Assembly: GCF_945859705.1 (NCBI RefSeq) | Contig: NC_079136.1 | Span: forward strand, 93,557,120-93,621,119 | DNA: 64,000 nucleotides | Direction of reading: 5' to 3' | Source of the DNA: Episyrphus balteatus | Taxonomy: Eukaryota; Arthropoda; Insecta; Diptera; Syrphidae | Shown: positions 49,101 to 54,400 of the stretch, piece after piece | Position numbering within the stretch: position 1 is the first letter of the stretch | Layout of the letters: each line of letters starts with the position of its first letter | Position numbers and translations under genes: made by a program | The notes under the pieces: generated by a model | The model's input: only the letters and a program-made list of their open reading frames with translations | What the model was told of the DNA's origin: nothing | The model's database searches: none

Positions 49101-49129
49101 ATATTGCTACTATAAAGGATAAAAGTTAA
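16185..49129 (+). CDS. WD40-repeat protein, ZNF106-like (5' end not seen)
   Basis: Coding exons join in one frame: 16185-16230, 16306-19671, 20111-20230, 48475-48732, 48798-48989 and 49049-49129 (stop). All introns are GT-AG. About 1,350 residues are visible. The order is an Asn/Gln/Arg-rich start, a Gln/Asn-rich acidic stretch, a Ser tract, a basic nuclear-localisation-like cluster, a coiled coil, a Lys/Glu-rich linker, then WD40 blades. The blade beginning KEGPRKILIVSSKGNQINFR and ending TGLLLRSLD, and GCYDGFVYVLDK, resemble the WD repeats of vertebrate ZNF106. The zinc fingers after the WD40 domain in ZNF106 are absent: the protein ends 27 codons into the last exon. The first visible exon starts in mid-codon, so at least one more 5' exon is needed. 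Two introns carry transposons, and the 28.2-kb one also holds two antisense genes. Family call is moderate; a WD40 protein is firm. Confidence 0.8.
16306..19671 (+). CDS. Large exon of the WD40 gene (1,122 codons)
   Basis: This exon is open from acceptor to donor and is phase 0 at both ends. Landmarks: Asn-rich repeats to about 16560; Gln/Glu-rich acidic region 16620-17000; a Ser tract at 17808-17895 followed by the basic cluster FKRRRRKKR (about 17900-17930); a heptad-rich coiled coil at about 18725-18890; a tandem duplication around KDEESSEE at 19064-19215; a KEKEKE linker near 19335-19390; and the first WD40 blades from about 19420. Translation from 16417 uses GTG only because the exon has no early ATG; the true start is upstream. 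Confidence 0.9.
19746..20033. mobile_element. hAT-type MITE in an intron, 8-bp target duplication
   Basis: The 288-bp element has inverted ends TAGAGTGACCGCAA and TTGCGGTCACTCTA and is flanked by ATGTGTAC and ATGCGTAC (7 of 8 match). The TAGAG terminus and the 8-bp duplication with T at position 2 and A at position 7 fit hAT rules. It has no coding capacity. It lies between the exons ending at 19671 and starting at 20111. Confidence 0.85.
20549..20650. repeat. TTGCAA/TTTTTCAG-rich patch
   Basis: Repeated TTTTTCAGTTGCAATA words match the array at 15025-15350, in opposite orientation. The patch lies in the giant intron. Confidence 0.5.
20871..21648 (-). pseudogene. Non-LTR retrotransposon, 5'-truncated, with (TAAA)n tail
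   Basis: An open frame of about 245 codons encodes the C-terminal part of a reverse transcriptase. It has the KCKCLTFTRKR segment, VDSFCDFGVVMDQKLDFNKH, LKTLYCSLVRPSIEYCSCVW and LDSVQKQFLFYALRHLPW, all standard after the catalytic core of Jockey/I/LOA-type elements. The frame continues upstream of 21605 to a stop near 21650; the catalytic FADD box and endonuclease are missing. On the - strand a stop codon, TTTGTAGCTAAATAAATAAG and the target follow, so the 3' end is intact. It sits antisense in the WD40 intron and is recent enough to keep an open frame. Confidence 0.9.
21992..22512. repeat. Foldback element, about 206-bp arms
   Basis: Arms 21992-22197 and 22304-22512 are reverse complements with few differences, around an A-rich loop containing AAAACAAAAC runs. 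Similarity extends weakly to about 21981 and 22527. It is intronic. Confidence 0.85.
22513..23151. other. Intronic stretch with no supported feature
   Basis: A 79-codon open frame at 22510-22749 overlaps the foldback edge and has no recognisable motif. Nothing else is supported. Confidence 0.5.
23152..25410. mobile_element. 2.26-kb element rich in TTCTTAAATTTTAAGAA palindromes
   Basis: The ends are TACACTGAACCAAAAAG and CTTTTTTCAGTGTA, inverted and starting TACACTGAA at both outer edges. This is consistent with a CACTGAA terminus and a TA target duplication. The outer thirds (23160-23640 and 24780-25400) are built from dozens of TTAAGAA, TTCTTAAA, TCATAAA and TTTATGAA words. The centre differs and contains possible - strand splice sites. 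No transposase was recognised. Confidence 0.65.
25613..26215. repeat. Cluster of GCGCACTCTTA words in both orientations
   Basis: Exact GCGCACTCTTA at 25613-25623 and near 26184, its complement TAAGAGTGCGC at 25638-25648 and 25660-25670, and near matches around 25973, 26003 and 26203. These CG-containing words stand out in AT-rich DNA. Their function is unknown. Confidence 0.7.
26230..27000. repeat. Diverged foldback of spaced TTCG then CGAA words
   Basis: The left half is studded with TTCG/TTTCG about every 10-20 bases. The right half carries CGAA/CGAAATAA at similar spacing, so the halves are diverged inverted repeats. The centre is the sharp hairpin at 26634-26761. Confidence 0.65.
26634..26761. 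repeat. Near-perfect 60-bp hairpin
   Basis: The arms meet with no loop at AAAATTTT near 26695. They contain GTGGATGTTAATAGCCTAAG and its complement. Only one or two mismatches were seen. Confidence 0.9.
27540..28098 (-). CDS. Secreted proline-rich, histidine-tailed protein A
   Basis: Three exons, all phase 0: 28078-28098, 27742-28023 and 27540-27677 (stop), giving about 146 aa. It begins MQFFFFIVLLYGLSG, a short signal peptide. A Gly/Phe/Pro-rich body starting NGFGF follows, then an amphipathic IWQAFLDKTGKS, proline runs with Tyr and Ala, and a tail with IIELRITKDSD, an Asp run and seven consecutive His, ending HKMKKHWNK. The Asp/His tail suggests metal binding (inference). An in-frame ATG at 28125 would add nine residues, but the promoter places the start of transcription near 28119, so the inner ATG is preferred. 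It is paralogous to the gene at 33130. It is nested antisense in the 28-kb intron of the WD40 gene. I do not recognise the family. Confidence 0.85.
28119..28153 (-). promoter_or_regulatory. Core promoter of gene A (TATA plus initiator)
   Basis: TATAAAA occupies 28147-28153 on the - strand. The arthropod-type initiator TTCAGT has its A at 28119, 34 bp downstream. The same spacing is found in the paralogue's promoter. Confidence 0.7.
28160..29038. other. Intronic stretch upstream of gene A
   Basis: AT-rich with no repeat or coding signal recognised. Proximal regulatory DNA for gene A would lie here, but no specific site can be named. Confidence 0.4.
29039..29222. repeat. Duplicated ATCGATGTTTAGAAAATATC block
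   Basis: Two copies of a roughly 50-bp block, starting near 29048 and 29168, share ATGTTTAGAAAATATCGATG and a following A-rich part with ATCGAT. They are separated by about 70 bp of AT-rich sequence. Confidence 0.7.
29687..31028. mobile_element. hAT-type foldback element with palindromic target duplication
   Basis: Arms of about 650 bp (29687-30337 and 30370-31028) are close reverse complements around a short loop. The termini read TAGGGTGGGTCAAAA, matching the hAT YARNG rule. Flanks at 29679-29686 and 31029-31036 are both ATGTACAT, an 8-bp duplication that fits nTnnnnAn and is itself a palindrome. The open frames in the arms mirror each other and encode nothing recognisable. It is non-autonomous and intronic. 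Confidence 0.88.
31550..32610 (-). repeat. Dispersed GTCT-linked repeat, copy 2
   Basis: This is the reverse complement of 11699-13615 without the 886-bp insertion. It starts at GCACGACTGGGGTCGCACGT and ends near ACCTATATCGCAAGTAAAAA. It preserves the empty target site at about 32579-32594. Confidence 0.85.
32378..32482. repeat. (AGACTGAC)n microsatellite
   Basis: The tract is homologous to the GTCT run at 12721, but here AGAC and TGAC alternate so regularly that the true period is 8 bp over about ten units. Confidence 0.95.
33130..33801 (-). CDS. Secreted proline-rich, histidine-tailed protein B
   Basis: Three exons, all phase 0: 33769-33801, 33308-33703 and 33130-33246 (stop), giving 181 aa. 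MRSQTLQFVINVLLFGLF is a signal-peptide-like start with the first intron at the same place as in gene A (before VLLFG). NGFGF, a Pro-rich body with FPPPYPYPPPQYPPP, the helix NIIDAIFSKKAKS, a run of nine Pro, and a tail VRVIVKDSD followed by alternating Gln/His come next. The tail carries scattered QH repeats instead of the solid His run of A. Shared NGFGF, KDSD, the pre-proline helix and intron phases show that the two are paralogues. The protein is probably extracellular; its role is unknown. The gene is nested antisense in the WD40 gene's giant intron, 5 kb upstream of A in their own direction. Confidence 0.87.
33821..33855 (-). promoter_or_regulatory. Core promoter of gene B (TATA plus initiator)
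   Basis: TATAAAA lies at 33849-33855 on the - strand and the initiator TTCAGTT has its A at 33821, 34 bp downstream. The leader would be about 20 nt, as in gene A. Confidence 0.75.
34397..34618. repeat. MITE with CCCAAAAAAATTTGG ends
   Basis: A 222-bp element whose ends, CCCAAAAAAATTTGGCTGTA and TACAACCAAATTTTTTTGGG, are inverted. Subterminal CCAAATGTTGTCAATTTGA occurs twice on the left and, inverted, on the right. Confidence 0.85.
34619..37500. other. Intronic stretch, mostly featureless
   Basis: It contains the small hairpin at 35590-35671. Several short open frames were examined and none has a motif, codon bias or splice context that supports a gene. Confidence 0.5.
35590..35671. repeat. 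Small inverted repeat with GTTAACGT arms
   Basis: CTATGGCATACGTTCGTTAA pairs with TTAACGTACGTGTGCCGTAG across about 28 bp. The GTTCGATTCCCC that follows looks like a tRNA B box, but no tRNA can be folded. Confidence 0.65.
37501..37958. repeat. Inverted-repeat element, about 30-bp ends
   Basis: ACATATCGTCGGTGAAACCA, followed by GAAAAG, lies at 37501 and its complement ends at 37957. The 400-bp centre is noncoding and AT-rich. Confidence 0.8.
38382..39211. repeat. Foldback element with TAGACTGATTCAAAAAAA ends
   Basis: An 830-bp element. The ends TAGACTGATTC and GAATCAGTCTA are perfect, and the arms of roughly 320 bp stay closely complementary (for example GCGATGCGGCGGTACTAAAT on the right). 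A T-rich centre separates them. No convincing 8-bp duplication was found; a TA duplication is possible. Confidence 0.85.
39226..39649. repeat. Inverted-repeat element with TTTGCGTATTAATTGG ends
   Basis: A 424-bp element abutting the previous one. The arms of about 75 bp include AATTGGTCTTGTGG and the CTCGAGA palindrome. An open frame through the centre is not recognisable. Confidence 0.8.
39956..41770. mobile_element. TIR element with GGCGTATACAGGA ends
   Basis: GGCGTATACAGGA at 39958-39970 and TCCTGTATACGCC at 41758-41770 are perfect inverted ends. Both are followed inward by G runs and GGGGTCATG. The 1.8-kb interior includes a cluster of ATGCAAA words at about 40640-40720. No transposase was recognised. 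Confidence 0.7.
42518..43166. repeat. Inverted-repeat element hosting a second element
   Basis: AGAGTGATCAACGAATGAAC pairs with the right end near 43135-43166, which differs by an 8-bp insertion. The element at 42646-42959 lies within it. Confidence 0.7.
42646..42959. repeat. MITE with CTAAAGCCCAGTATCCTGCTG ends (nested)
   Basis: A 314-bp element. The inverted ends share GCTGAAGCGAAA and a diverged AGCCYAGTA word. The same terminal word recurs at 57312, 57584, 58272 and their partners. Confidence 0.75.
43167..44399. other. Intronic stretch with no supported feature
   Basis: AT-rich, T-run-rich DNA with short frames only. Confidence 0.45.
44400..44581 (+). pseudogene. Non-LTR reverse transcriptase fragment, left part
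   Basis: In one frame this reads STIDHMCKKVLKKLGVLRR, then KNSAIKVFNVTVKPHFEYC and LLYLCN, the region after the catalytic core of a CR1-like reverse transcriptase. It stops exactly where the foldback at 44582 begins. The expected continuation is found beyond that element at 46553. Confidence 0.85.
44582..46550. mobile_element. 1.97-kb foldback element inside a reverse transcriptase
   Basis: Arms 44582-45520 and 45760-46550 begin ATAGGCTATTGATTATGT and are highly similar over about 800 bp. The left arm is longer because of the 130-bp insertion at 45347-45476. A loop of about 240 bp separates them. Mirrored open frames encode nothing recognisable. It is intronic, and reverse transcriptase coding lies on both sides. 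Confidence 0.88.
45347..45476. mobile_element. 130-bp TA-flanked MITE nested in the foldback's left arm
   Basis: The element contains TTTCGATTGGCAGTCCGGAA and its complement near the right end. The opposite arm preserves the empty site as GCTAGAATTATAAACTTAAT, so the element added itself plus a TA duplication (45345-45346 and 45477-45478). Relatives lie at 51016 and 51159. Confidence 0.9.
46553..46624 (+). pseudogene. Non-LTR reverse transcriptase fragment, right part
   Basis: TRLQKLQNKAMRTILKCDRY reads on directly after the foldback. It is the segment that normally follows FEYC...LYLCN in the left part at 44400. It ends at the GGTGACCAT element. Confidence 0.85.
46625..46865. mobile_element. 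Truncated copy of the GGTGACCAT element
   Basis: About 240 bp matching one end of 11730-12615: TACGGTGACCATCCGGTTTA, CCCGGGAC words, then AAAACAGTGGTTGGAAAA. Homology ends near 46865. Confidence 0.8.
46991..47073. repeat. 33-bp near-perfect hairpin, 16-nt loop
   Basis: AAAAAACTTTTTGAGTAGTG with AAATCGAACAGGG pairs with the right arm at 47040-47073, with one mismatch and one bulge. The size is right for a small-RNA precursor, but the poly-A/T ends make a mini-MITE as likely. Confidence 0.8.
47080..48217. other. Intronic stretch with no supported feature
   Basis: T- and A-run-rich DNA with a short C-rich patch (CACCCACCCC, about 47840). No gene or repeat boundary is evident. Confidence 0.45.
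48218..48280 (+). mobile_element. Solo end of a pogo-like element
   Basis: CAGTGGACGTCCAATATAAC, then GAATACCCGATATAGTGAA, preceded by TA, has the form of the terminal repeat of pogo-type Tc1/mariner elements. No matching second end was found before the exon at 48475. Confidence 0.6.
48475..49129 (+). CDS. Terminal three WD40 exons of the ZNF106-like gene
   Basis: Exons 48475-48732, 48798-48989 and 49049-49129 continue the frame of the exon at 20111-20230. All junctions are phase 0, with acceptors TTTTCAG, TTATTAG and TTTCAG. They encode about three blades (cores IAIRATKEGPRKILIVSS, KLYKDKYIFVGCYDGFVYVL and LITSAKDNTMQIID) and the stop. AATAAA signals follow at 49226 and 49241. Confidence 0.92.
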
Positions 49130-49225
49130 AGCATATTATTCTGCAGCCTTAAATATTTTTCTCGACACATTTTTTTATATCTTATTTTATTTACCTGCAT
49201 ATACATTAAATTTCTTTGTTAAAAG

Positions 49226-49231
49226 AATAAA
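49226..49231 (+). promoter_or_regulatory. Polyadenylation signal AATAAA of the WD40 gene
   Basis: Canonical hexamer 97 bp after the stop codon, with a second AATAAA at 49241 and T-rich sequence downstream. Confidence 0.65.
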
Positions 49232-49639
49232 ATTAAGTTCAATAAATTTTGTATTTTTGATTTTTCTACTCAATCAAGTGAACTTGTGGGAATATTTGAT
49301 TCCAATCTATGGTCTTATTTTGTGATATCTTAGATATAAGTATATCAATGGCCCTTGTAATAAATGTGCATCAGCTGAATGTGAGCTTTTAAATAAGCAA
49401 ATATTTGCTTAAAACTGCTGTAAACGAATTTACTAGGGTTCTGACTTCTGACACTTGAAGCCAGTCAAATTCTACTGAATTGCTAGCTATTCATAATACG
49501 AAATTCAGATCTTATTCGATTTGCTATTCATAATTAGGACCATAATCATAATTTATATTTCGAATTTTAAGATTTCTCTTTTCGTCTGTTTTGGTCACAA
49601 TAATTTATTAATGAAAGTTATCTTTGGTCAACAAAACTG

Positions 49640-50885
49640 ATCATTTTATTTCCGTTATAAATAGAGCTCAAAGAGACCTTTCATTTGATGTATCACTCGA
49701 TGGATTTGGGGGACTTGTTTGAAAATCCGAAAATATCGGCTTCGAAATGTAAGAAAAAAATATTTTTTGTTTTCAGTTATGAATAGAGCTCAAAAAGACC
49801 TTTCATTTGATGTCTCACTCGATGGAATTGGAGGAAAATGCTTTATTTTTAGGCTATTTGATTTTTTCTCTAAAAAAATAGATTTGTAATTATTTTACCT
49901 AAATGGATAGGCCGTTTCATTGTGAACTCATATCTATAAGCCAAAACTTGTTGCGAGACCTTGATCCGAAAATATCTGCTTCCGAAAAAGAAAAAACAAT
50001 ATTTCGACTGCAAATAATTCAGCACCCAGAAGTCCAAGAAACTTTTGGTTTTCAGTTATGAATAGAGCTTACAGAGGCCTTTCTTTTCATGTATCACTCG
50101 ATAGATTCGGGGGACTTTTTTGAAAATTCATTATTTTTATCATTTGATTTTTTCTCGAAAATCCTAAAAAAATAAATTTTTAATTTTTTTACATAAATGA
50201 GTTGGCATATTCATTGTGAGCTTATATCTGTAAATCTAATTTTGTTTCGAGACCTTGATCCGAAAATATCTGCTTCCGAAAAAGAAAAAACAATATTTCG
50301 ACTGCAAATAATTCGGCAACCAGACGTCCAAGAAACTTTTTATTTTCAGTTATGAATAAGCTCTATTCATAACTGAAAAACAGAGGTCTTTCTTTTCATG
50401 TATCACTCGATAGATTCGAAAATGCGTTATTTTTTTCGAAAATCTTAAAAAAATAGATTTGGATTTTTTTTAACTGAATGCATCGACCTGTTCAATGCGA
50501 ACTCATATCTGCTAACCAAAACTTTTTTCGAGACCTTGATCCGAAAATATCTGCTTCGGAATGTAAAAAAAATATGTAATATTTCGATGGCAAATAATTC
50601 GGCAACCAGACCTCCTAGAATTTTTTTTATTTTCAGTTATTAATAGAGCTCAAAGAGACCTTTCATTTGATGTCTCACTCGATGATTTTGGAGGGCTTTT
50701 TCGAAAATGCATTATTTTTTGGCTATGGCCTATGGGTTAACCCCGATTTTTTCTCGAAAGAAAAAAAAATGTTTTGGCAGCACATAACTATGCAAACTGA
50801 TCTCCAAAATATGAATAGAGCTTAAAAAAACCTTTCTTTCGATGTCTCACTCCATGAATTTAGTAGAAAATTTTAAAATACATTT
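49640..50885. repeat. Diverged tandem repeats (TATGAATAGAGCTCAAAGAG)
   Basis: Six recognisable unit starts near 49653, 49783, 50053, 50377, 50634 and 50811 share TTATGAATAGAGCT, then CCTTTC and CACTCGATGGATT. Unit spacing runs from 120 to 325 bp. The array fills the space between two convergent genes. Confidence 0.8.
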
Positions 50886-51015
50886 TTATGCATTTTTTCT
50901 CGAAACTCCGACAGCTTGGTTTCAAAAATGAAACACATTGGCTTGTATGGGGCTTACTTAGAACTTTTTAGCACCTCTTTAAATCATCTTACGATAAAAT
51001 CTACTTAAATACTTA

Positions 51016-51154
51016 TGGCGTTTTCGATTGGCAGTCCGGAAGCGTCCGGAATCATTCTGAAAAAATTTTATTCACACAAAACTGTCAGTTTTGTACGAAT
51101 AAAACGCTTTCAGAATGATTCCGGACGCTTCCGGACTGCCAATCGAAAACGCCA
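51016..51154. mobile_element. TA-flanked MITE (TGGCGTTTTCGATTGGCAG)
   Basis: A 139-bp palindromic element with matching 27-bp ends, preceded by TA. It is the same family as 45347-45476. It stands 4 bp from the next copy. Confidence 0.88.
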
Positions 51155-51158
51155 TTAT

Positions 51159-51286
51159 AGTAATTTCGATTGGCAGTCCCGAATCATTCTGAAAGCGTTT
51201 TATTCGCACAAAACTGACAGTTTTGTATGAATAAAATTTTTTCAGAATGATTCCGGACGCTTCCGGACTGCCAATCGAAAACGCCA
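51159..51286. mobile_element. Second tandem copy of the TGGCG MITE
   Basis: A 128-bp copy nearly identical to 45347-45476, including the shortened left end (AGTAATTTCGATTGG). The right end is ACGCCA. The shared left-end change shows that these two are closest relatives. Confidence 0.85.
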
Positions 51287-51436
51287 TTATTTTCAAGGCG
51301 ACGAATACACATCTATACAAATACATATATAAATTTATTAATATTTTTTGTTCTTTACAACATAAAATCTACCGTATAATAAGAAAGATATTCAAAATAT
51401 TAGAATATTGGACATTTATAAATAATTTTAAATAAT

Positions 51437-54400
51437 TTATTTTGGGGCTACGCTTAGATTTTGAATTGGTATTATCATGTTGAATGGATATTGCAACAAT
51501 TCAACACAAGATGGTCTTTGCTTTGGATTATGTTGTAGACACTTCTTTGCCATCTGTAAAGAAAACATCAATTTTTATTTATGTCGTTTTTACAAATACA
51601 AATAACAAAAAAATCTCATTACCTGGACCAACATAATTGGATAGTATGATGGTAACGCTGGATATTGAATTTCTGTTGTAGGACTGGTTATGGCATTAAC
51701 CTTGGCGTAAATGTTCTTGATGTGACCGAATGGAGTCTTTTGATAGATTAGTAGATATAATATACAACCGAGGGACCAGACATCAGATTTAGTTGAAATC
51801 TAACAATTAAAGAATTTGAATCATGTACCTATTACACCAATCTTCAAAAGTATTTAAAACAATATTTTGGTATTTTCTTGGGACAAAATAGGGCATTGGT
51901 AATTTAATGGTTAATTAAGACTGGTGACTTTGAATTTACCTTTATTTTTGGCTGGTTCTTTCCCATAGGACTATTTCCAGTTGATGTATCAATTAAAGCT
52001 TCTGGACTAATATAATTAAATGTTCCGGCTTGTGAAAACTTAATGATACTCGTTGAATCGATGGCTATATTACTGGCTATTCCAAAATCAATCAATTTTA
52101 GTCTTCCATGAACCATCAAAAAGTTTGCAGGCTTGAGATCTGAATGTATAACACCTAAAAATATGAATTTGTTATAAATAACCTTACAATATCATCTGTT
52201 GGACAAAAGAACAAAAAAAAACTTACCATTTTGATGAATGTAAGAAACAGATTGTAACATCTGATACCAAAAGTTCATTAACACATAGAGAGGTAAATTG
52301 GTTTTATACGTTGAAAGTATTTTATGTAAATCTGAATCACCTTTCTCCATTACCATATATAATTTGGATTCTTTGGCAAGAAGTTCACTGTTAAAGCAAA
52401 TCTTTTTAAAAGATACAAAATTATATGTGTTTATTTAGAACTCACTATTCGTATAAGGAAACAACACAAATGTTTCCCTGCAGTTTAGCTAGTAGTTTAG
52501 TTTCGTTTAAGTAACCTTCAACAACTGCGGCATCTCCTCGTAGATCAACTATCTACAAATATAAAAAAAATCTTTGTAAGGAGTGTTCAGTGTTTTACAA
52601 CTATGAGACTAATGGTTGTTTTGTATGATTTTTAATAGAAAAAATAGACTCTTCTCTAAAGAATCAATAGTTTTAGACTAAGGAACTGTTACCTTACCTT
52701 TTTCAAAGCATATCATTTTACCAAACGAGAATTCAATAATATTTTGAATATTCTAACAAATATTTTAATTAATAATATTTTTTTTGGCTGGAACATTTTT
52801 GGTAAATTTAATAATGATTGTAACATTTTGTTCAAAGATGATATTTTAAATATTTCTCCCATATAGTTCGGACTTTCCCTCAAAAATAACTTTTTAACGT
52901 CCCAATTAAATATTCATCTTAAATTTAATAACTGTTGTTAAAAATTACTCGATTTATTTAAAATAAAATGCACAACTGTATCGCACGCGCTTGTACTTAT
53001 GGTAAAAATAGCTTTTATGTTGAAGTTCAATTTGTTTCATGCCATTTCGAACAAAAAACTAAAAAGTACATCAAACCGTTTCGAAAATTTTTTTTTTTAA
53101 ATAAATGTGTTTTTCGAAAATCATACTCGTTGAATCGTTGAAATCGATTAAATCGTTTTAGAAATAAACAAAACGGTTCTGTGACACTTCCGTTGTTAAA
53201 CGGTTAAAGACAGTTTTTTACTTCGAAAACACGACCTTATTTGCGATAGAACACACAAATTTTAATCAAAATCATTTGAGCCGTTTTTGAAAGATTAAGT
53301 TTTCCTCCAAGTTCTCAGCCAGATATGTACCGTTAATTTTGGTACTAAAAATCACATTCTCTGTCATGTTTGATTGATATCTTGAGTTCGGTTTTTTTTG
53401 CGAATCCTAAATCGGATACTTAAAAATAAAATACAAGAATGAGTCGCACGTACTTGGTCTTGTAGTTCAAAAAGTATTAATCAATTAACATTTAGATTAT
53501 AAGAACTGTGTTTATATAAATTTTGAAACAAATTTGGGAAGTATGCGGAAAGAGCCGACAAAACTGAAGATTTTTTTTTGTTTTTCAAAAAATGAAAGTA
53601 TCATTTTTTCATTATGTGAGTTTTTTTAAGAAAATATAAAAATGCAATTTTATAACGATCGTTTAAGCAAAAGCTTTTTTTCGAGAAAATTGCGATACCT
53701 GGAACAATTTTTATAGGAGCTATGAAAAAAAAAAAAATAGTATATAAAAAAATAATTGCGGCAAACTCTCAAAATCTACTTGATTTTGTTAGCAGCGAAC
53801 ACATTTGAGGCGTTCAGAGTAAATGGGTCAAATCCATTTCTCTACAAGTTGGATGTTTTAAGGTCTTAAGTGTTTCGTTTTATTTTAAATAAAATGAAAG
53901 AAAGTAATTATAGAGGTAAAGAGATATTGATCTCTCAAAGTTCAGTAAAATGCAAAAGTTTCAAATATTCTGAACGCCTTATTTATAACTCATTGTTCTG
54001 TTTTGTATGTTGCGTTGAATATCGATCACAACTTCGTCTGCCATTTATCGACTTCAAGTTGAAGGCTTATGACAGTGTCAACAGGAAAGAGAATTATCGC
54101 TGATAAGCTCATTTCAATTATACGATGTCACGTCCTGCACAGAGGAAGATTGTTTATTTAATCAAGCGTACATAATTTATGAAATATTGGCATGTAATAT
54201 CTAATATCTATCATCATTTTAAAGCCAGCATTTGTTATATTAAGATTTTGAGTAATTAAGTTGTGGTTTACGTTGTATAAATTAAACATATTATATTTAA
54301 AGGAGAATACAACTCCAAGCTAGTATTAGAGTGTATAGGTAAACTTAACGAACTTGACAAAATAAACAAAGTCACACTGCCCTGGGTACCTGGGCACGTT

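Noticed and set aside
51015..51326. Overlapping open frames on both strands containing SIGSPEASGIILK repeats
   Set aside because: Translations of two palindromic MITEs; the same peptide appears on both strands because the DNA is self-complementary.
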